Shown here piece after piece: positions 42,338 through 50,738 of a stretch of 64,000 nucleotides of DNA. The stretch is taken from the NCBI RefSeq assembly GCF_030064125.1, contig NZ_CP125957.1, positions 3,038,001-3,102,000 on the forward strand. The letters run 5' to 3'. The translations under genes were made by a program, and so were the position numbers. How positions within the stretch are numbered: the stretch's first letter is position 1; each line of letters starts with the position of its first letter. The notes under the pieces are model-generated. The model had not been told where the DNA came from. It did no database searches and was given only the letters and a program-made list of their open reading frames with translations. The DNA comes from Pseudomonas sp. G2-4. GTDB lineage: Bacteria > Pseudomonadota > Gammaproteobacteria > Pseudomonadales > Pseudomonadaceae.

Positions 42338-43735
42338 GTGGACCTGAACATTGATCGCAACGCTGCCGAGCCCGTGATCCGGCAGTTGGTGACCCACGTC
42401 ATGGGCTGGATACAGTCCCACGGCATCCGCCCCGGCGCGCGCATGCCCTCTATCCGTCAATTGGCCCAGGAAAATGGCCTGAGCCTGTCGAGCGTAATCA
42501 AGGCCTATGACCAACTGGTGGCCAGCGGCGTCCTGGAGTCCCGCCACGGATCGGGCTTTTTCGTGGCACAGCAGTTATCCCAGCCCCGGGCGCCGGGTAT
42601 TGAATCGGACACGGCCGCATGGTCGCTATTCGATAATGAATCGGCGCAACTCAAGCTGGGGTGTGGCTGGTTGCCCGATGCCTGGCGTGACGACACGGAC
42701 CTGGGCCAGGCTATTCGTCAGGTCGTACGCAGTGATAACCACGCGTTGTTCAACTACAGCACCCCGCTGGGTTCCGCTCACTTGCGCCTGCACATCCAAA
42801 AACGCCTGGGCCTGATCGACATTCACGTCGATCCAGAACAAATCATCACCACCCAAGGCGCCAGCCACGGCCTTGATCTGCTGGTGCGAACGCTCCTCAA
42901 GCCCGGTGACCTGGTGTTGGTGGAAAGCCCCGGTTACTACAATCTGTTCAACCTGCTGAAGCTGCACGGGGTCAAGACCCTGGCCGTACCCCGAACCGCC
43001 CAAGGTCCGGATATCGCCAGCCTGGAACGACTGCTGGGGGAGCACAAACCCGCGTATTTCTTCATCAACAGCATGTACCAGAACCCCACCGGCACCAGCC
43101 TGGCGCCGAGCGTGGCCTACCGTTTGCTGCAACTGGCCACGGCCCATGATTTTCGGATCATCGAGGACGACATCTATGCCGATTTCCAGAATGGCCCGAC
43201 GTCACGCCTGGCGACCCTGGACGCCCTGGATCGGGTGATCTACCTGGCGAGTTTTTCCAAGACGCTGTCCAGCTCGTTGCGCGTCGGTTATGTGGTCGCC
43301 CAGCCCGAGATCATCAACCGCCTGGCCGAAGTCAAGATGGTGACCGGCATCGGTTGTTCGTTGCTGGCCGAAAACGTGGTGGCGACGTTGTTGGCCAATG
43401 GGTCGTATCGCAAGTTGATCCAACGCTTGCGCCAGCGCCTGAACAAGCAAATGGCGAGTACGCTTCGCCAGTTGAGCCCGGCGCACTGGGAGGTCTTCGC
43501 CGAGCCGACGGGAGGGCTGTTTATCTGGGCCAGACCTCGACAGCTCGATGCACGGCAGGTGCAGCAGATTGCGCGGGAGCTGCATATCCAACTGTCCCAG
43601 GGCTCGACGTTCCTGCCGCAGGGGGAGGTGTGCGATTGGCTGCGGTTGAACGTGGCATATACCCAGGATGTTCGGGCGCAGAGGTTTTTCCAGCGGGTTG
43701 CACAGGAGTCGATTGGGGCGGTGTCAGTGTTGTAG
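42338..43735 (+). CDS. MocR-type regulator (GntR DNA-binding plus aminotransferase domain)
   Basis: 465 aa. N-terminal winged helix (EPVIRQLVTHVMGWIQSHGIRPGARMPSIRQLAQENGLSLSSVIKAYDQLVASGVLESRHGSGFFV) and a fold-I aminotransferase domain with PLP Lys K308 in SFSKTL, plus SPGYYN and MYQNPTGTS. GTG start at 42338; no ATG is nearer. MocR proteins are PLP-sensing activators or repressors. Divergent MFS gene is the likely target. Confidence 0.9.
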   Translation: MDLNIDRNAAEPVIRQLVTHVMGWIQSHGIRPGARMPSIRQLAQENGLSLSSVIKAYDQLVASGVLESRHGSGFFVAQQLSQPRAPGIESDTAAWSLFDNESAQLKLGCGWLPDAWRDDTDLGQAIRQVVRSDNHALFNYSTPLGSAHLRLHIQKRLGLIDIHVDPEQIITTQGASHGLDLLVRTLLKPGDLVLVESPGYYNLFNLLKLHGVKTLAVPRTAQGPDIASLERLLGEHKPAYFFINSMYQNPTGTSLAPSVAYRLLQLATAHDFRIIEDDIYADFQNGPTSRLATLDALDRVIYLASFSKTLSSSLRVGYVVAQPEIINRLAEVKMVTGIGCSLLAENVVATLLANGSYRKLIQRLRQRLNKQMASTLRQLSPAHWEVFAEPTGGLFIWARPRQLDARQVQQIARELHIQLSQGSTFLPQGEVCDWLRLNVAYTQDVRAQRFFQRVAQESIGAVSVL

Positions 43736-43810
43736 CGATGGGCAATTTTTGATTTCGTTTCAACAGCAACAGCAGGAAACCTCCAGTATCCATGTGGCTG
43801 AACCACCGCT

Positions 43811-43968
43811 ATCGCGAGCAAGCTCGCTCCCACAGGTTTTTGTGTCGTGTGCAGATGCCGTAAGCCTCCACAAATCCATGTGGGAGCGAGCTTGCTCGCG
43901 ATGAGGCCAGCCCATTCAATATTTTCATCGACAGTGACATCGCCTTCGCGAGCAGGCTCGCTCCCACA
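43811..43968. repeat. Class A REP arm and complete pair
   Basis: Single right arm at 43811-43835 (ATCGCGAGCAAGCTCGCTCCCACA), then a full pair at 43879-43968. They follow the MocR gene end. Confidence 0.93.
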
Positions 43969-43984
43969 GGAGGAACGCGTTCAC

Positions 43985-44200
43985 TCTAAGCCAGGCCGGC
44001 TATAAGGCCGTCTCGTCTGGCGTTGATCTGGGGCGCGCTGTTAAACCACGCTGGCCGAAGTGAGGGCATGCCGAGCCTAGGCGAGGCACCGAGTGGTGGG
44101 GCAAGAGCCTTTTGCTTACTTTTCTCCGGGCCGCGCAGGCCTCTCAAAAGTGACCCGCCGTAAGGGCGGGACCGCCAGTGGTCGTTACTGCAGCAACGGA
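43985..44200. repeat. Other Pseudomonas intergenic repeat, partial
   Basis: The stretch holding GGGGCAAGAGCCTTTTGCTTACTTTTC and then AAAAGTGACCCGCCGTAAGGGCGG (44097-44169) resembles a dispersed intergenic repeat found many times in P. fluorescens-group genomes, often miscalled as small proteins. Recognition is from memory. Together with the REPs it fills the 600-bp gap before the TonB receptor gene; no gene is supported in it. Confidence 0.5.
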
Positions 44201-44304
44201 TATACACACGAACCTATCCCCAAAAAGAGCAAAAAAACCAGCGTTAATGGGAATTTATGTCAAACGTTAATGAGTTGCTGTATCTTTTCCGACACATTCT
44301 GTCA

Positions 44305-44327
44305 GCCTCCAATGCGGAGGCTTTTTT
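44305..44327 (+). terminator. Intrinsic terminator-like hairpin 20 bp before the TonB receptor start
   Basis: Stem GCCTCC (44305-44310), loop AATGC, stem GGAGGC (44316-44321), then TTTTTT (44322-44327, with the last C of the stem at 44321). It is a compact, typical rho-independent terminator located in the 5' leader of the receptor gene. It may end a short upstream transcript or act as an attenuator. Confidence 0.65.
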
Positions 44328-44346
44328 CCAGTAGGATTGTGCATCG

Positions 44347-46476
44347 ATGCGTCGGATTCTCGTTTCACTGTGTATGCTCCAGGCTTATTCCGCTTCCACC
44401 TGGGCCGAAGAGCCAATCCCTGCCAAGCCGGCATCCCTTGAGCTGCAAGCCACGGATATCGTCGGCGCTTCAGACTACGAATCAGCACAGGGACCGGTAA
44501 AGGGCTACCACGCCACCCGATCAGCCAGCGCCACCCGTACCGACACGGCGATCCATGAAACCCCACAATCCATTTCCGTAGTATCCCGCGACGTGGTCGA
44601 AGACCTCGGTGCTACGCGCCTGCAAGATGCTCTTGATTACGCCGGCGGGGTAGGCCGGGCCAATAACTTTGGCGGCCAGGGCCTGACCACGTTCACCGTG
44701 CGCGGCTTCACCACCGGTGAGTTTTACCGCAACGGTTTCCCGATCAACCGTGGCTACCCGAACATGCCCGACGCCAACACCATCGAGCGCTTGGAGGTCC
44801 TGCGCGGCCCCGCGACCATGCTGTACGGCCGTGGCGACCCGGGCGGTACCTTCAACATCGTGTCCAAGCAACCGTTGGCCGAGCGCACGGTGACCCTGGG
44901 CAGCCAGGTCAGCGACCAGGGGATGCGTCGCGGTACCTTGGACGCGTCCGGCCCACTGGACGAAGAAGGGCGCCTGGCTTATAGGCTGAACGTGATCGGC
45001 GAGGGTGGCGACACGTTTCGCGACCACGTCGAGACCGAGCGTTATGGCGTCGCGCCAGTGGTGACCTGGCAGGTCAACGACACCACGCGCCTGACCTTCG
45101 AAGGCGACTTCATGCGCAACAATGCGCCGCTGGACCGAGGCTTGACCCATTACGCCGGCCAGCGCGGCACCGCTTCGCGCGATACGTTCTTCGGCGAAAA
45201 AGACGCCGGCAAACTGCACAACGACAACAACATGCTGCAGGTGCGTTTCGAACACATGCTCAACGAAGATTGGACCCTGGCCGGCGGTACCCAGTGGCTC
45301 GATGGCTCGTTGCAAGGCAATGCGGTCGAAGGCAACGGCATCGCTGCCGATGGACGTACCCTGGGCCGCAACTTCAACTATCGCAAACTGGAGTGGACCG
45401 ACCGGGACACTCAACTCAACCTTACCGGGCATTTCTCCACCGGAGGCTTCGAGCACACGCTGTTGACCGGTATTGAGTACGAAGACTACGACTACCAATC
45501 CATCATTCAACGTTCGGCGCCTGGGAACGGTGCCTACCCGATCGATATCTTCGATCCGGTGTATGGCCAGCCACGCCCGCCGCTGACCCGCACCCCCACC
45601 CACGACCAGGAAAATCTCAAGACGTTGGGTGTGTTCATCCAGGATCAGGTGGCGCTTACCGAGCGGTTGAAGGTGTTGGCGGGAGCGCGCTTCGAGCGGT
45701 TTGAGCATAAGTACGAGAATTTCGCTACCCAGAATGGAGACTGGGATGCCAGCCACAACGCAGTCACTCCGCGCCTGGGAGTGATTTACGACCTGACCGA
45801 CACGGTGGCTGTCTATGCAAACACGGCTCGTTCTTTCAAACCCAACACCGGTCGCAGTAGCCAGGGGGGCGGATTCAAGCCGGAAGAGGGCAAATCTTAT
45901 GAAATGGGTATCAAGTGGGAAGCGCTGGATCGTCAGTTGAGCGTGGATGCGGCGGTGTACCAGATCGAAAAACGCAATGTGCTGACCCCGGATCCACAGG
46001 ACGCAACACTGAATGTGGCCGCCGGTGAAGTACGCAGTCGTGGCTTTGACCTGAACGTGGCGGGAAATCTGACGCCGGAATGGCGCATGATCGGCGGCTA
46101 CGCTTATGTGGACGCTGAAGTGATCAAGGACAACACCTTCGAGAAGGGTAGCCGTCTGCTCAACGTACCAAGGAATAGCTTCAGCCTGTTGAACGTCTAC
46201 GAATTCCAAGACGGAGGCCTTAAAGGGCTGGGCTTGGGGCTTGGGGCCAAGTACGTGGATGAGCGGGCCGGGAAGATGGGCGCCAATCCGTTTTCCATGG
46301 ACAGCTACACGGTTGTGGACCTGCTCGGCTACTACAAGGTCAACGAGCGGATTCGCCTCAACCTGGACTTGAAAAACCTGTTCGACGCCGATTATGAGGA
46401 AGGCGCGTTTGGTGGCGTCTACGCCTATCCAGGCGCACCGCGGACCGTGCAGGCCGGTATTTCCTACACGCTCTGA
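44347..46476 (+). CDS. TonB-dependent siderophore-type receptor
   Basis: 709 aa. Signal peptide (about 1-20, ending STWAEE). The plug domain has ETPQSISVVSRDVVEDLGATRLQDALDYAGGVGR and ERLEVLRGPATMLYGRGDPGGTFNIVSKQP; the rest is a 22-strand barrel ending in ISYTL. The N-terminal STN signalling domain is absent, so it does not signal to an anti-sigma factor. Likely takes up a ferric siderophore; no Fur box was seen in the leader. AGTAGGA precedes the ATG. Ligand unknown. Confidence 0.9.
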   Translation: MRRILVSLCMLQAYSASTWAEEPIPAKPASLELQATDIVGASDYESAQGPVKGYHATRSASATRTDTAIHETPQSISVVSRDVVEDLGATRLQDALDYAGGVGRANNFGGQGLTTFTVRGFTTGEFYRNGFPINRGYPNMPDANTIERLEVLRGPATMLYGRGDPGGTFNIVSKQPLAERTVTLGSQVSDQGMRRGTLDASGPLDEEGRLAYRLNVIGEGGDTFRDHVETERYGVAPVVTWQVNDTTRLTFEGDFMRNNAPLDRGLTHYAGQRGTASRDTFFGEKDAGKLHNDNNMLQVRFEHMLNEDWTLAGGTQWLDGSLQGNAVEGNGIAADGRTLGRNFNYRKLEWTDRDTQLNLTGHFSTGGFEHTLLTGIEYEDYDYQSIIQRSAPGNGAYPIDIFDPVYGQPRPPLTRTPTHDQENLKTLGVFIQDQVALTERLKVLAGARFERFEHKYENFATQNGDWDASHNAVTPRLGVIYDLTDTVAVYANTARSFKPNTGRSSQGGGFKPEEGKSYEMGIKWEALDRQLSVDAAVYQIEKRNVLTPDPQDATLNVAAGEVRSRGFDLNVAGNLTPEWRMIGGYAYVDAEVIKDNTFEKGSRLLNVPRNSFSLLNVYEFQDGGLKGLGLGLGAKYVDERAGKMGANPFSMDSYTVVDLLGYYKVNERIRLNLDLKNLFDADYEEGAFGGVYAYPGAPRTVQAGISYTL

Positions 46477-46491
46477 GTCCAACGCCTCATG

Positions 46492-46523
46492 AAAACCCCG
46501 AAGGTTCTGCCTCCGGGGTTTTT
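46492..46523 (+). terminator. Intrinsic terminator after the TonB receptor gene
   Basis: AAAACCCCG (46492-46500) pairs with CGGGGTTTTT (46514-46523), followed by CTTTTT. It serves the receptor gene, and in reverse could serve the convergent SDR gene. Confidence 0.85.
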
Positions 46524-46528
46524 CTTTT

Positions 46529-47263
46529 TCACCACTTGCCCGAACTCATCCCTCCATCCACCGGCAATACCGCGCCGGTGGTGAAACCAGCGCCCGCGAG
46601 GTACAGCACCGCTTCGGCAATTTCCTCGATGGTGCCGACCCGACCGGCCGGGGCCAGGTGGTTGAGGAACTCGCGGTTTGCCGGGTCGTGCATCGGTGTG
46701 TCGATGATGCCGGGTGCCACCGCGTTGACCTTGATGTTATGAGGCGACAACTCAAGGGCCAGGGCGCGGGTCATCTGGTTTACACCACCCTTGATCAACA
46801 CCGGCAGGGCCGCCGGCACCTGGATGTTCGGTTGCAGGGCCACCGCAGCGGAGATATTGATGATGAAACCTTGTTGGCGGCTGATCATGTGGGCGGCGGC
46901 GGCCTGGCTGGCGTAGACGAGGCCTTTGAGGTTGGTGTCCAGCAGCGCATCCAGGTCCTGGGGGCTGTATTCAACGAAGGGTTTTGGCAGGAAGAAACCG
47001 GCGTTGTTGACCAGGCCATCCACGGCCCCGAATGCCTCGATGGCTTGGGTGATGAGCGTGGTTGCAGTGGCTGGGTCAGCGATATCACCGGCCACGCCGA
47101 TGAAACGTCCCGGATGGTCGAACTGGGCCGCTGCAGCGTCCAGGCCAGGCTTGGAACGGGCATTGCCCACCACGTTGTAACCCCGATCCAGAAACGCCTT
47201 GACCAGACCCAGGCCGATGCCGCTGGAGGCGCCGGTGATGATGACGGTTTTGTTGATGCTCAT
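46529..47263 (-). CDS. Short-chain dehydrogenase/reductase lacking the catalytic Tyr
   Basis: 244 aa. NAD(P)-binding TGASSGIGLG (10-19) and LVNNAG (85-90) are normal. The active-site Ser is S138 (NISAAV) and the Lys is K158 (LIKGG), but there is no Tyr anywhere between them; the residue four before the Lys is P154. The sequence VPAALPVLIKGGVNQMTRAL resembles a subgroup of SDRs that also lack this Tyr. It may be a poor or non-classical enzyme. ATG at 47263 with AGGAGT upstream. Co-regulated with the tautomerase and LysR by site similarity. Confidence 0.87.
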   Translation of the reverse strand: MSINKTVIITGASSGIGLGLVKAFLDRGYNVVGNARSKPGLDAAAAQFDHPGRFIGVAGDIADPATATTLITQAIEAFGAVDGLVNNAGFFLPKPFVEYSPQDLDALLDTNLKGLVYASQAAAAHMISRQQGFIINISAAVALQPNIQVPAALPVLIKGGVNQMTRALALELSPHNIKVNAVAPGIIDTPMHDPANREFLNHLAPAGRVGTIEEIAEAVLYLAGAGFTTGAVLPVDGGMSSGKW

Positions 47264-47372
47264 GGTTTGACTCCTGATCACGTTGAGTTGAAACCGCTGC
47301 GCCCGGGTGGGCGCTGGTTGAGATCAGGGTATTGATGCGCTTGGGTTGGATAAATGGGGGTTCTGGTACTTG

Positions 47373-47390
47373 AGTTGATACCTTGTGTAA
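47373..47390. promoter_or_regulatory. LysR-type operator candidate upstream of the SDR gene
   Basis: AGTTGATACCTTGTGTAA. It matches the element at 47781-47798 in 15 of 18 bases, with the only differences in the 3-bp centre. TTGATAC-N3-GTGTAA is a loose inverted repeat of the T-N11-A kind bound by LysR proteins. Confidence 0.65.
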
Positions 47391-47468
47391 TTAATGGATA
47401 CCTGCCACAGAGGAATCACCGGGCATGAAAAACCCGGTCAATCGGACCGGGCGTGTACAGGGTAAACG

Positions 47469-47675
47469 TTATTCCTTGGGAAGACTTCGATACTCCGTGG
47501 TCGTCATTCCCGCATACCCCCAGTTATCCGTATCGACTTCCTCGATCACGATATGGGTCAAGTGCGGGTCCTTGCCCAGCACGCGCTGGAGGGTCTCGGT
47601 GATTTCGGAAATCACCTGGGCTTTCTGCTCACGGGTGACGCCGTCGCGGGTAATACGCACATTGACGAAAGGCAT
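47469..47675 (-). CDS. 4-oxalocrotonate tautomerase-family protein
   Basis: 68 aa from the ATG at 47675, which has AGGAG 6 bases upstream. Pro1 after Met removal (MPFVNVRITRDGVTREQKAQVISEITETLQRVLGKDPHLTHIVIEEV) is the catalytic base of this family, and Arg in the expected positions supports it. It belongs to a group common next to LysR and SDR genes. Substrate unknown. It is divergent from the LysR gene. Confidence 0.88.
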   Translation of the reverse strand: MPFVNVRITRDGVTREQKAQVISEITETLQRVLGKDPHLTHIVIEEVDTDNWGYAGMTTTEYRSLPKE

Positions 47676-47780
47676 GTTGCACTCCTGCTGCTGGGAAATG
47701 GGGCGCAGGAACATTCCCACGCTGCCGAGGACCACTGTATTTATACGGCACAGACTGATAAACAGGCATCTGGCATCTTC

Positions 47781-47798
47781 AGTTGATACGCGGTGTAA
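47781..47798. promoter_or_regulatory. LysR-type operator candidate between tautomerase and LysR genes
   Basis: AGTTGATACGCGGTGTAA, ending 6 bp before the LysR ATG. Near copy of the element before the SDR gene. Confidence 0.65.
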
Positions 47799-47804
47799 CG
47801 AATC

Positions 47805-48728
47805 ATGAAACGTCACTTCGAAGACCTGCAATTGGGCAGCATAGAGCTGTTCTGCCTGGCGGCGGAGGCAGGCAGTTTCACGGCAGCGGCTCAACTGGCG
47901 GGCGTTACCCCGGCAGCGGTGAGTCGCTCGATCTTTCGCCTGGAGGAGCGCCTGGGCTCGCGTCTGTTTGTGCGGACCACGCGCAGCATCCGCCTGACCG
48001 AAGCCGGCAAGACCTATTTCGAGCAATGTCGGCAGGCGTTGACGCAACTGGTCGAGGCGCAACAGGAAATGATGGGTGCTCAATCGGTGCCGGCCGGGCA
48101 ACTGCGCATCAGCCTGCCTACCACCTATGGTCATCACCGGATCCTGCCGTTGCTGCCGGCTTTCCGGGCGTTGTATCCGCAAGTCAGCGTCGATCTCCAC
48201 TTGAGCAATCGAAACATTGACTTCGTTGCCGAAGGTTATGACCTGGCCATCCGGGTACGGGCTCAGCCGGACTCTTCGATGATCGCCAGGTTGCTGGAAG
48301 ATGCGAATCTGGCCGTGGTCGCCTCACCCGACTATCTGCGCAAGGCCGGCACGCCGCAGACCCTTGAAGACCTGGACGATCACGAGTGCATCCAGTTCGA
48401 ATTGCCCAGCAGTGGGCGACGGATTTCCTGGTTGTTCAAGGTGGATGGCAAGGAGAAGGAGGTATTTGGCCAGGGCAGCTATTGCTGTTCGGATGATGTG
48501 CTGGGCGGGGTGACGCTGGCGAAGCACGGTGCGGGGTTGTTCCAGACCTATCGATTCATCGTCGAACAGGAACTCGCAGATGGACGCCTAGTGGAAGTGT
48601 TGCAGCCGTTCGGTGGCCGGTCACGGCCCTTCACCTTGTTGTACCCCCACGGCCGGTATGTGCCACAACGGGTGCGTGCCTTCGTGGATTTCCTGTTGGA
48701 GTACCGGGAGCAATGGTCCTTGGCCTGA
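47805..48728 (+). CDS. LysR-family transcriptional regulator
   Basis: 307 aa. N-terminal winged helix: LGSIELFCLAAEAGSFTAAAQLAGVTPAAVSRSIFRLEERLGSRLFVRTTRSIRLTEAGKTYFEQC; the rest is the ligand-binding domain. Divergent from the tautomerase and SDR genes, with matching operator-like sites in front of both, which implies it controls them. Confidence 0.92.
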   Translation: MKRHFEDLQLGSIELFCLAAEAGSFTAAAQLAGVTPAAVSRSIFRLEERLGSRLFVRTTRSIRLTEAGKTYFEQCRQALTQLVEAQQEMMGAQSVPAGQLRISLPTTYGHHRILPLLPAFRALYPQVSVDLHLSNRNIDFVAEGYDLAIRVRAQPDSSMIARLLEDANLAVVASPDYLRKAGTPQTLEDLDDHECIQFELPSSGRRISWLFKVDGKEKEVFGQGSYCCSDDVLGGVTLAKHGAGLFQTYRFIVEQELADGRLVEVLQPFGGRSRPFTLLYPHGRYVPQRVRAFVDFLLEYREQWSLA

Positions 48729-48758
48729 CACAAGGTGCCAGGGCTGAAAAGGCATCCC

Positions 48759-48883
48759 TGTGGCGAGGGAGCTTGCTCCCGCTGGACTGCGCAGCAGTCC
48801 CCTGGATGGACCTGACACACCGAGTTGTCAGGTCGTTGTCGGGGCCGCTGCGCGCCCCAGCGGGAGCAAGCTCCCTCGCCACA
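48759..48883. repeat. Class B REP inverted pair
   Basis: TGTGGCGAGGGAGCTTGCTC to GAGCAAGCTCCCTCGCCACA between convergent LysR and DUF4440 genes. Confidence 0.93.
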
Positions 48884-48908
48884 GAGATTTCCAACCATCA
48901 GATCGCGA

Positions 48909-49343
48909 TTAGAACCGAAACGCCTGACGACCAATCAACAACCACTTGCCATTCTTCTGCTTCTGCCAAATCTGGAAGTTCTCGATTTCTGTCGGGACCA
49001 CTTCAGTGCCCTTGAGCGCCTGGGCCGAGAAGTGGTGGCGCACCAGTGCTACATCACCGGACAAAGTGATTTTCTGGTTCTTCATTTCCAGGGTCTTGAA
49101 CGCGCTCTTGCCCGTTTCGATGTCGGCGATGAAGGCTTTCTTGTCCTGGATGTTCCCGCTGGAATGCCCGTAGGTCAGGTTCTCGGCGGCCAGGGCCTGG
49201 AGTTGCGGAATGTCTTTGTGCAGCATCGCTTGGGTCAGGTGATCGACGGCCTGGGCCACTTCCTGCTCGGCCGATGACGTGGCTGCCGCTGCGTAGCCGC
49301 TGAACAGGCACAGGAAGCTGACGATCAATGTCGCTTTTTTCAT
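48909..49343 (-). CDS. Exported DUF4440/SnoaL-fold protein
   Basis: 144 aa. Signal peptide (about 1-20, ending SGYAAAAT), then a nuclear-transport-factor-2 type cone: VAQAVDHLTQAMLHKDIPQLQALAAENLTYGHSSGNIQDKKAFIADI and ALVRHHFSAQ, IWQKQKNGKWLLIGRQ. The family includes ligand-binding and small enzymatic proteins; role unknown. GGAAAT ribosome site before the ATG. Confidence 0.82.
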   Translation of the reverse strand: MKKATLIVSFLCLFSGYAAAATSSAEQEVAQAVDHLTQAMLHKDIPQLQALAAENLTYGHSSGNIQDKKAFIADIETGKSAFKTLEMKNQKITLSGDVALVRHHFSAQALKGTEVVPTEIENFQIWQKQKNGKWLLIGRQAFRF

Positions 49344-49507
49344 GGGGATTTCCTTGTTGTTGTAGGTATCGGGAACGTACGAGCGTTTGGACTACGCTCA
49401 TCGGTCATCGTACAACTTGTCGAGGACGACGGGAATAGACTTGCTGTTGGGCCACTTATGAAATCAACCAGGCCTGGTCAAAAGAACATCGGTGGATGGA
49501 CAACAAG

Positions 49508-49638
49508 GTGGCGAGGGAGCTTGCTCCCGCTGGGCTGCGCAGCAGCCCCAAAAAAGACGACTCCAATGAATCTGATACACCTCGGTGCCGGTTCGAGGGG
49601 CCGCTTCGCAGCCCAGCGGGAGCAAGCTCCCTCGCCAC
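49508..49638. repeat. Class B REP inverted pair
   Basis: GTGGCGAGGGAGCTTGCTCC to GAGCAAGCTCCCTCGCCACG, after the end of the second LysR gene. Confidence 0.92.
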
Positions 49639-49657
49639 GGGGGCCGTAGTGGTGCAT

Positions 49658-50554
49658 TCAAAATCCCTCGCGAACCGCCCCGCGAATCCCTTCCAGCAAC
49701 ATGGTGAACGCCGGGTTGTCGTTGTCCTGGCGCCACACCAGGTGCAACTCGCTCTGCACCCCTTCGCCCAGGTCGATCTCACGGAACACCACCTGCTTGA
49801 ACACCACGCTGCTGGCACAACGCGGCACCAGCGCCAGGCCCATGCCGGCGTTGACCAACGCCAGGATCGTCAGTGACGACCCCAGCCATTGCACGAATTG
49901 CGGTGCGACCCGGGCCGAGCGGAGCATGCCGGTGAGCAGTTCGTTGAAGGGCGGGTAGGCGGCGTGGGAATACATGAGGAACGGTTGGCCATCCAGGTCC
50001 TGCACGCCCACGGACTCGGCACTGGCCAGCGGATGCCCGGCGGGCACCGCCAGGACAAAGGGTTCACGCACCAGGCATTCGGTGGCATAGCCGGTTTCCA
50101 GCAGCGGCGAGCGGACGATGCCCAGGTCGATGCGCCGGGCGCGCAAGGCCTCGTGTTGCTGGTAAGTGTTCATCTCCGCCAGGACGATTTTGACCTGGGG
50201 CTGCTTCAGCCGCGCCTCGGCAATCACCTTGGGCAAAAACTCATACACCGCGCTGCCGACGAAGCTGATGGTCACCGAACCAATGTCGCCCTGGGCGAAA
50301 CGCCGGGCGGCAATGGCGGCTTGTTGCGCCTGTTCCAGCAGGTTCTGCGCTTCGATGAAAAACGCCCGCCCGGCGGCGGTGAGTGCCACGCTGCGTGTGC
50401 TGCGGGTGAACAGCTCCACGCCCAGGTGATGTTCCAGCAGTTGGATCTGCCGGCTCAATGGAGGCTGGGTCATGTTCAAGCGTTCGGCGGCACGACGGAA
50501 GTTGAGTTCGGTCGCCACGGTGGTGAAGCAGCGCAACTGGGCCAGCTCAAACAT
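49658..50554 (-). CDS. LysR-family regulator, divergent from glucarate dehydratase
   Basis: 298 aa from the ATG at 50554. Helix-turn-helix: LAQLRCFTTVATELNFRRAAERLNMTQPPLSRQIQLLEHHLGVELFTRSTRSVALTAAG, the BenM/CatM-like subgroup, followed by a ligand domain. The extra upstream frame is not used. It is divergent from the glucarate dehydratase-type gene and so is probably its regulator; a TTGATT/AATCAA dyad overlaps its start. Confidence 0.9.
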   Translation of the reverse strand: MFELAQLRCFTTVATELNFRRAAERLNMTQPPLSRQIQLLEHHLGVELFTRSTRSVALTAAGRAFFIEAQNLLEQAQQAAIAARRFAQGDIGSVTISFVGSAVYEFLPKVIAEARLKQPQVKIVLAEMNTYQQHEALRARRIDLGIVRSPLLETGYATECLVREPFVLAVPAGHPLASAESVGVQDLDGQPFLMYSHAAYPPFNELLTGMLRSARVAPQFVQWLGSSLTILALVNAGMGLALVPRCASSVVFKQVVFREIDLGEGVQSELHLVWRQDNDNPAFTMLLEGIRGAVREGF

Positions 50555-50578
50555 TGATTCAATCCAGGTATCAATCAA
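50554..50578. promoter_or_regulatory. TTGATT/AATCAA dyad at the LysR start
   Basis: TTGATT at 50554-50559 and AATCAA at 50573-50578 form an inverted repeat that overlaps the LysR start codon region; a candidate autoregulatory site for LysR. Confidence 0.4.
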
Positions 50579-50738
50579 GTGCCAAGTTAGATTAGACGGG
50601 AACAATGCCCCCCGTCCATCATCGCCCTTGTCGCGCCCACGGCTGTCGGTTTCCTGGAGCAGACCACGGGCTTCATTGTGGGCGGCCTGTTTGGGAAAAA
50701 TCTCAAGCCTCGAAACCTGGCCCATCGGGAGCACTTGT

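Noticed and set aside
44093..44500. ORF of 135 codons over the dispersed repeat
   Set aside because: It overlaps the terminator and the receptor start and consists of repeat-derived sequence.
44521..46482. Long minus-strand frame opposite the TonB receptor
   Set aside because: Shadow of the real gene; no domains and no start signal.
50472..50738. N-terminal extension of the glucarate dehydratase frame
   Set aside because: It lies opposite the LysR gene; the family N-terminus begins at 50739 with its own ribosome site.
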